34,782 nucleotides of DNA. Origin: a virus. Position 1 is the stretch's first letter. Each line of letters opens with the position of its first letter. The stretch is taken from positions 1-34,782 of the IMG/VR virus record IMGVR_UViG_3300026097_000055; one strand, written 5' to 3'. A program made the position numbers and the translations under genes. Shown here in pieces: positions 29,965 through 34,782 of the stretch. Under the pieces are notes generated by a model. The model worked only from the letters and a program-made list of their open reading frames with translations, had not been told where the DNA came from and did no database searches.

Positions 29965-32900
29965 ATTTAAGTGAACCTAATAACTGATTAATTGGTGCAA
30001 ATAGACCTGTGAGTTTGTACGTCTTTCCTTTATATTGAAAGACAATACCTTCTGTTGGTACAAGTTTATCTAACCCACCTGCTGATTGTATTCTTTTGAG
30101 TTGTGTTTCTAATTGTTTGATTTTTGTAACATCATTTGTCTGCCGTAATTGTTTAACAGTATCTAATACATCTTTCCGTAACTTTTGTACTGCATCTTGT
30201 GGATTTGCAGTCAATAAGTCCGATACATTTTGTAATATCTCCGCACCAAGTTCCAAGAATAGTGACTCAAATGGTCTCATATTTTCTTTTACTTGGTTTG
30301 CATGATTTTGTTTATCATACTTTGTTACCCAATCCAAAAACTTTTCATCTCTTACATCTTTCTTTAAGTTACGAATTGCGTATGACTTATCAAAAAATGC
30401 CCATCGTTTCACCAATCCAATCAGTACATGATTAGGTATGGGGTATTTGTATTTCTTTGCATTCTGTCTAATAAACTTCTCCCACCACATTTGATGATAC
30501 ATTGAAACTTCATCATTATCTTTAAGACGAAACTCACTTTGTAATCGTTTCAATCTTCCAAAATACTTTTGTTTTGATTTAGAAAAATCCTTACTTTGTG
30601 GTAACTTTACAATCGGTGGGCCTTGTATCTTATATGTGTTTTGAACATCTTGGTTGACTTGTTTTATCATACCTGAAAGTATTCTTCCACTTTCTTTATC
30701 TTCACCAATAGGAGAACCTGTTTCATCGTATTCCATACTTCCGTGAAATACAAGTAGATTCAATCCGTATGGAATAACATTTTGAGTTGCGGGGTAAATG
30801 ACTTCCAATGCCATAAACTTCGTTCCATTTCCGAAGATTTTTTCAGTTTGTTTGTCCGATAATTTAGAGATTGCTTTATCTAAATCATCAATAGCAAATG
30901 AGAATGCTTTTTCTAACTCACCACGACCCTTAAACATTTGTTTTACACCATTAACATCAAGTGCGTTTATACCACTATCTTTGAGGTGTCCTTTGTTTCT
31001 TGCAGCAATCAACCCTCTATCATCTCTATAACTAATGGATAATGCTTGCCCATCCGTTTTTTCTGTTACTCCACTTTCAATATCAAGTTTTCCTTGCAAT
31101 CCAAGTTCAATCATCCGTTTGATATCACTGAACGTCAAGTCCATATCTTCAAATGGATGATTAAGATGTCCATATGCTCCGCCGCATAGAAGTAATATTC
31201 TACTATCTAATGGGTCGTTGGAGTTTTGGATATCTGTGATTAACTCATTTAATGTTAATGATGATTTTGTTCCCTTACTTTCATTCAATCTTCCATCAAG
31301 TATTTGCAAGTTCTTGTAATGTGATACAACTTCAACTGGTATGTTATTTTCAAATCCTGCCTTTATACTATATTTGTGGTCAAGATGAAAATCTCTACTT
31401 CGTTTTTTAGCATTATCTATTTCATTGAAAAACTTTTGGTAGTTTTCATTAGTTTTATTTCTAACATTTTCAGTATATAGCTGAAATGGGTGTTTTTCTT
31501 CTGGTTTAAGATATCCTCTGGTTTTTGCAATGGTTGCTTGAGTTTTTTTATTACCAAATCCATACTTTTTTCCATTCTCACGTCTACTTTCTAACAAGTC
31601 AGGATTATTACTATAAGATTTTTTTACACCACTACTTATTTTTTTACGAAAATCTTTATTTTTATTTTTTTCAACAACATCAGGTCTTTTATTTCCTTTA
31701 TTTTTACCCACCATTACTTCACTTATTTTTTTCTTGTATTCAGTTGTATTTACTGATTTTAAGTGATTTTTCTTAACATCATCATTTTTCATAGGATTTT
31801 TATCACCTATGTTTTTTGCATTTTCACAAACTAATGGTGCGGTAGGATATTTATTTTTATATTCATCAATTGTCATTTGATGTTTATACTTCAAGTGTCT
31901 ATATTGCACTTGTTTCAATTTTTCTCCACATTCACGACATATTACAAAATCTAATCCTTCAGTGATATTTTGATACTCTACTTTATCAAACTCTTTTGTA
32001 ACATCAATAAGGTTGTCAATGGATAACCCAACTTGTAACACATCAATATCTGACGAACTGTCAGTATTGAAAAGAGCGTTTGCTCTATGATGTCCGTCTA
32101 AAATGTAATAATCTTTGGAGATTATCACAGGTTTTGTCTTTATCTTTTCAGGATCATCAATAAACTTTTGAATATGTGAACGATTTAGTTGTGTCTGTGT
32201 GTTTTTGAGTTCTGACACTTTTACAGACAATGGAAATACAGATATCTCCTTATCTCGTAAGAAATCAATATAATCATCCATGTCTTTCCGACGAATTTGT
32301 GGCATATCTTCTCGTTGAATACCTTTGGAAAGTGGAAGAGTTTTGATGGTATCAATAATCACTTTACCATCTTCAACTTCTACGGTTTGATAATCAGGTG
32401 TTAGATTACGATAGTAGTTTTTTAGATACTCCGTTCTATCATAACTTTCGTTTATTTCACCTTCAATATCTTTTGCATCATCACCACTATCTTTTCGTTG
32501 CTCTTTTTCATCTCCTTTATCCATCACCCATTCCCAGCCAAGTAATTCAACAGATCGTAATATGTGTTTCTTCCATTTATCGTATGCATCTGCACTATAA
32601 ATATCTTGTTGGTTGTTTGGTGTGGTTACACCCAAATCACCTGCTGGGAAATAACTAACACTATCAACTGGCCCATTAGGGTATTCAGGATAGTTCAGTT
32701 TTTGCTCTAACTCATCATCTAATAGATACTTAACTATGTTCCACCCTGTTTCAAGAAAGTTCGTTAGACGTGATTTTTGAAGGCTTTTATGTGCTTCAAA
32801 GTTCTTTAACATAAACCCTGGCCCGTCATCAGGCCCTACATTACTTGTTGAACCTTCAAATAACTTCCCACCTTTTTCAATAACCCAATCTAATACAACA

Positions 32901-33505
32901 CTTTCTGTTAATCGATCCGTTATCAAATCAAATATTTTGTTATCTAACTTTCCGTAGATTTTTTTGAAGTTAAGTTGTTTAACATCTGTTGATAAAGATG
33001 GATCACCAAGTTTTTGGCGAACTTCAGTTCCTGATACTGATCCTGCCATTGGTGGTGCGATATAAATGTATCCTTTATCTTTATACCCCAATAAGTCCTT
33101 TGATTTATCGTATTTATCAAAGTAGTTTCCACCCAAACGAGATGCGTCTTTTTGTCCGACAACTGTAATGAATACAGTATCTTCATCAAACTTTTTTAAG
33201 ATTTCTGTTGGAGCGTATGGATTTTTGATTTGAACGATTTTATTCTTTGGAACACGAAACATCTTTGTCATCACTTCAACTTTTTCTTTAAAGTTTAGTG
33301 GTGACTTTGGTTTATCTACTTTGTTGGACGTTCCAATGAAAACATTATCTTTACCAAATGTTTTTACGAGGTGCTGATATACACCATAATGACCTGGATG
33401 GAATGGTTGAAACCGTCCTGAATAAACAACAACTTTTTTTGTGTTGTCTGTTGCTTCTAATATCTGTTTAGCAACATCTTTACCAAGTTCTTTGGGGTCT
33501 ATCAT
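29957..33505 (-). CDS. Multidomain enzyme: NMN-adenylyltransferase-like, ParB-like, HNH and ligase-like DUF6267 domains (1182 aa)
   Basis: Domain 1 (about 23-200) has YSGRFQPFHPGHYGVYQHL (HxGH at 36-39) and SVSGTEVRQKL (158-163), the signatures of NadM/NMNAT-type nucleotidyltransferases. Residues 202-350 are a conserved-looking spacer with GPDDGPGF and TPNNQQDIYSADAYDKW. Domain 3 (about 354-510) is ParB/sulfiredoxin-like with PVIISKDYYILDGHHR (GHHR 471-474). Domain 4 (517-742) is an HNH endonuclease module. Domain 5 (743-1182) fits DUF6267 and shows covalent ligase-type motifs: EKTDGQ (K816-x-D-G), FMALEVIYP (897-905), TEGIVF (1151-1156), YKLTG (K1164). The motifs suggest AMP transfer, so the protein may act in NAD or nucleic-acid end metabolism. 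Short (I/L)xE[A/S/G] sites mark most joints. It overlaps the fibre gene by four bases (ATGA). Confidence 0.7.
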   Translation of the reverse strand: MIDPKELGKDVAKQILEATDNTKKVVVYSGRFQPFHPGHYGVYQHLVKTFGKDNVFIGTSNKVDKPKSPLNFKEKVEVMTKMFRVPKNKIVQIKNPYAPTEILKKFDEDTVFITVVGQKDASRLGGNYFDKYDKSKDLLGYKDKGYIYIAPPMAGSVSGTEVRQKLGDPSLSTDVKQLNFKKIYGKLDNKIFDLITDRLTESVVLDWVIEKGGKLFEGSTSNVGPDDGPGFMLKNFEAHKSLQKSRLTNFLETGWNIVKYLLDDELEQKLNYPEYPNGPVDSVSYFPAGDLGVTTPNNQQDIYSADAYDKWKKHILRSVELLGWEWVMDKGDEKEQRKDSGDDAKDIEGEINESYDRTEYLKNYYRNLTPDYQTVEVEDGKVIIDTIKTLPLSKGIQREDMPQIRRKDMDDYIDFLRDKEISVFPLSVKVSELKNTQTQLNRSHIQKFIDDPEKIKTKPVIISKDYYILDGHHRANALFNTDSSSDIDVLQVGLSIDNLIDVTKEFDKVEYQNITEGLDFVICRECGEKLKQVQYRHLKYKHQMTIDEYKNKYPTAPLVCENAKNIGDKNPMKNDDVKKNHLKSVNTTEYKKKISEVMVGKNKGNKRPDVVEKNKNKDFRKKISSGVKKSYSNNPDLLESRRENGKKYGFGNKKTQATIAKTRGYLKPEEKHPFQLYTENVRNKTNENYQKFFNEIDNAKKRSRDFHLDHKYSIKAGFENNIPVEVVSHYKNLQILDGRLNESKGTKSSLTLNELITDIQNSNDPLDSRILLLCGGAYGHLNHPFEDMDLTFSDIKRMIELGLQGKLDIESGVTEKTDGQALSISYRDDRGLIAARNKGHLKDSGINALDVNGVKQMFKGRGELEKAFSFAIDDLDKAISKLSDKQTEKIFGNGTKFMALEVIYPATQNVIPYGLNLLVFHGSMEYDETGSPIGEDKESGRILSGMIKQVNQDVQNTYKIQGPPIVKLPQSKDFSKSKQKYFGRLKRLQSEFRLKDNDEVSMYHQMWWEKFIRQNAKKYKYPIPNHVLIGLVKRWAFFDKSYAIRNLKKDVRDEKFLDWVTKYDKQNHANQVKENMRPFESLFLELGAEILQNVSDLLTANPQDAVQKLRKDVLDTVKQLRQTNDVTKIKQLETQLKRIQSAGGLDKLVPTEGIVFQYKGKTYKLTGLFAPINQLLGSLKYE
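31280..31957 (-). mobile_element. In-frame HNH homing-type endonuclease module
   Basis: Residues 517-742 of the giant protein. ICRECGEKLKQVQYRHLKYK holds a C2H2 finger (C523, C526, H537, H542), followed by the MTIDEYKNKYPTAP segment of MucR-like fingers. Two NUMOD3-type DNA-binding stretches (GDKNPMKNDDVKKNHLKS and FRKKISSGVKKSYSNNP) follow. The HNH core is FHLDHKYSIKAGFENNIPVE and VVSHYKNLQIL (H707, H710, N732). The DNA is visibly more AT-rich than both sides, with long T runs on the plus strand and lysine/asparagine-rich product. No intein splice blocks and no frame break are seen, so it appears to be translated as part of the host protein. Confidence 0.65.
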
Positions 33506-34344
33506 AAACTTCCTGATTTTATGAGTTCTTTGAGTTCTTGTATCTCTTTGTCTTGGTCTTGAACTTTTTTGACTAAGAATGGAATAATCTTAGAATACTT
33601 CAATCCCTCTAATCCACCATCGTCATTTCTTGTAGTTAGTATAGGGTCTATATCATCTACTTCTTCCGCAATAAACCCATAATCTTTTGTCCCATCTCTT
33701 CTCCACTCAAACTCAACCGGTTTTAGTTGGTCAATAATATTATGACTATCTAACTCTATAATATTCTTTTTATATCGTCTAGCGGATGTTTGAGTAAGGC
33801 TTGTAACCGTCATATTACCCAATGGATCTATCGTTACAATAGAAGATGAAAGAATACCATTTGGTATATTATTTAGATTAGTGTAATCAACATTTGTTAT
33901 CTGTGAACCGTCCCCAAGAAAACTTGTTGCAGTTATTGTTCCATCAATCGTCGCTTCTTCTGCAAAAAGAGTAGAACCACTTAGTGGAAACTTTCCTTGT
34001 TCTTCACTATCAAAAATGATGGTTTCGCCATCATTACTTGTCATTACATCTCCACCCACAACATTAACCCCACCTACCATTGTAACGGAGTCGAATAAGT
34101 CCGCAAATGTTGTGATGGTTCTTGTGGGGTCATTTATTGATCCACTGACGGTCAATGAACCTGATACTTGTAAATCATTTGTAGTAGATTGGATAGAACC
34201 TGTTTCACTGAATATACCACCATTAATACCAGTCAAGTTAGACCCGTCCCCAACAAATGTAGACGCAGTTACTGCGTTACTAATAGTCAGTCCACTAAGT
34301 TCAGCGGTAGACCCCGATACGACGAGTTTTTTCCAGTCAGCCAT
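33502..34344 (-). CDS. Short tail-fibre/virion protein with S74 intramolecular chaperone (280 aa)
   Basis: The N-terminal 180 residues are repeating strands with two copies of a TAS/TSF(V/L)GDGS motif (TASTFVGDGSNLTGING; TATSFLGDGSQITNV), typical of trimeric fibre shafts. The C-terminal 95 residues are the peptidase S74 chaperone: TSARRYKKNIIELD (S187, K192), LKPVEFEWRRDGTKDYGFIA and KIIPFLVKKVQDQDKEIQEL. Such domains trimerise, help folding and then cut themselves off just before the serine. Mature protein would be about 186 residues. It starts after a double TATATTTAT motif and couples to the giant enzyme. The start MADWKKLVVSG also occurs in other marine phage fibres I recall. Confidence 0.8.
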   Translation of the reverse strand: MADWKKLVVSGSTAELSGLTISNAVTASTFVGDGSNLTGINGGIFSETGSIQSTTNDLQVSGSLTVSGSINDPTRTITTFADLFDSVTMVGGVNVVGGDVMTSNDGETIIFDSEEQGKFPLSGSTLFAEEATIDGTITATSFLGDGSQITNVDYTNLNNIPNGILSSSIVTIDPLGNMTVTSLTQTSARRYKKNIIELDSHNIIDQLKPVEFEWRRDGTKDYGFIAEEVDDIDPILTTRNDDGGLEGLKYSKIIPFLVKKVQDQDKEIQELKELIKSGSL

Positions 34345-34360
34345 TCTATACTATATTCTA

Positions 34361-34380
34361 ATATAAATATAAATATAACT
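34361..34380 (-). promoter_or_regulatory. TATATTTAT-type motif upstream of the fibre gene
   Basis: The coding strand reads AGTTATATTTATATTTATAT, a doubled core 16 bases before the ATG at 34344. It is the first unit start in the window. Confidence 0.5.
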
Positions 34381-34393
34381 CTATTCAGTATGT

Positions 34394-34405
34394 ATAGTAT
34401 ACTAT
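34394..34405. repeat. Perfect 12-bp palindrome at the end of the sulfotransferase gene
   Basis: ATAGTATACTAT spans the stop codon of the sulfotransferase gene. It is too short and AT-rich for a terminator. It could be a protein-binding site or chance. Confidence 0.3.
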
Positions 34406-34782
34406 TTATTATATCCAAAAACATCAAAATACCATTGATGTGTTTGATATATCCAATCACAAGTTTGTTCTCCTAAGACATCAAAAAAGTCATCAGGTTT
34501 TCTATCAAGAGTATTTCTAATAATATGGTCACCATATATTCCATGTACAGAGTCATCTTCCCATGTTATTTGTGGAATATGACCGAAGTTGTGTTGGAAA
34601 AAAGGTATTTCTAAATAGTTGTAAATACTTTCCATCATATTGTGTGGATTATCACACAAATCTTCATACTTTATAAATAGAAAGTTTTGTGCGGTTTTAT
34701 CAACAATAGATTGATAAAGTTTAGTGACAGCGTATCCAATAGGGTGTGTTTGTGACCAAGTTTCTACTCGTTGTTGAGTAGT
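34402..34782 (-). CDS. Sulfotransferase-like protein, C-terminal part (cut by window edge)
   Basis: The frame is open to the right edge and gives 126 residues. It contains THPIGYAVTKLYQSIVDKTA, NFLFIKYEDLCDNPHNMMES (the FIRYEDL...P motif of PAPS-dependent sulfotransferases, near the 3'-phosphate binding site), IYNYLEIPFF and VHGIYGDHIIRNTL. This end is close to the sulfotransferases I recall from cyanophages and other marine phages. The enzyme would move sulfate from PAPS to a carbohydrate, perhaps on host surface glycan or on a virion protein. The catalytic N-terminal part lies outside, so activity cannot be judged. It precedes the fibre gene by a gap with a promoter-like motif. Confidence 0.75.
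   Translation of the reverse strand, partial: TTQQRVETWSQTHPIGYAVTKLYQSIVDKTAQNFLFIKYEDLCDNPHNMMESIYNYLEIPFFQHNFGHIPQITWEDDSVHGIYGDHIIRNTLDRKPDDFFDVLGEQTCDWIYQTHQWYFDVFGYNK

Noticed and set aside
31525-31776. Plus-strand frame rich in F, Y and L that looks like a membrane protein
   Set aside because: Antisense of the lysine/asparagine-rich HNH region; composition is explained by T runs.
31280-31957. Intein in the giant protein
   Set aside because: No Hint-type blocks, no C/S at the first residue and no HN at the end of the insert.
1-34782. tRNA genes, CRISPR arrays, insertion sequences or integrase attachment sites
   Set aside because: No cloverleaf-like, spaced-repeat or transposase-type patterns were seen by eye; a tRNAscan and repeat search would settle this.

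Overview
The window is a 34.8 kb piece of an AT-rich (roughly one third GC by eye) genome of a contractile-tailed, T4-like bacteriophage. Every gene I can support lies on the minus strand, so the natural reading direction runs from high to low coordinates. Recognisable T4-type proteins appear in the order large terminase (gp17), portal (gp20), prohead protease (gp21), scaffold (gp22), major capsid (gp23), neck and tail-completion proteins, sheath (gp18), tube (gp19), gp26/gp51-like hub assembly proteins, tape measure, tube-cap/hub/LysM baseplate proteins and ssDNA-binding protein gp32. Sequences are far from T4 itself. A phage ribosomal protein bS21, a sulfotransferase, DUF3008 and DUF6267-type proteins and an S74 fibre suggest a marine far-T4 phage. 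The bacterial host cannot be fixed from sequence.

Layout in transcription order: (a) 34782-29043: partial sulfotransferase, S74 auto-cleaving fibre protein, a 1182-residue multidomain enzyme (NMN-adenylyltransferase-like + conserved spacer + ParB-like + HNH endonuclease + ligase-like DUF6267), a zinc-ribbon protein and a coiled-coil membrane protein. (b) 29017-26237: small proteins including a 22-residue one, a membrane-anchored protein and terminase. (c) 26198-23595: a conserved phage protein, a mini-cupin and portal. (d) 23554-20243: two conserved proteins, a 50-residue protein, protease, a small beta-rich protein, two membrane-anchored proteins with basic tails, DUF3008 and bS21. (e) 20110-17391: scaffold and capsid, ending in a strong UUCG-tetraloop terminator. 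(f) 17282-13729: neck/connector set. (g) 13658-9990: sheath, tube, hub chaperones, ending in a second terminator. (h) 9948-2618: tape measure, baseplate proteins and an unexpected family-A DNA-polymerase-like protein. (i) 2584-531: a putative encapsidated nuclease-like protein and a small unknown. (j) gp32, with its own sigma70-like promoter.

These units are punctuated by a repeated AT-rich motif with core TATATTTAT on the coding strand, found in eight intergenic gaps just upstream of gene starts. It is probably the phage late promoter, yet its orientation is the reverse complement of the classical T4 TATAAATA box. Within units, genes overlap by 1-4 bases (TAATG, ATGA), indicating translational coupling.

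The most unusual items are the 1182-residue fused enzyme, whose domain joints coincide with prohead-protease-like (I/L)xE cleavage motifs and which carries an in-frame HNH homing-type insertion; the divergent polymerase embedded in the baseplate operon; the 555-residue protein with a capsid-targeting-like N-terminus; the +1/-2 overlap between gp26-like and gp51-like frames; and a bS21 gene whose start is preceded by a perfect hairpin instead of a Shine-Dalgarno site. Functional assignments rest on motifs and gene order read by eye; no database search was run.
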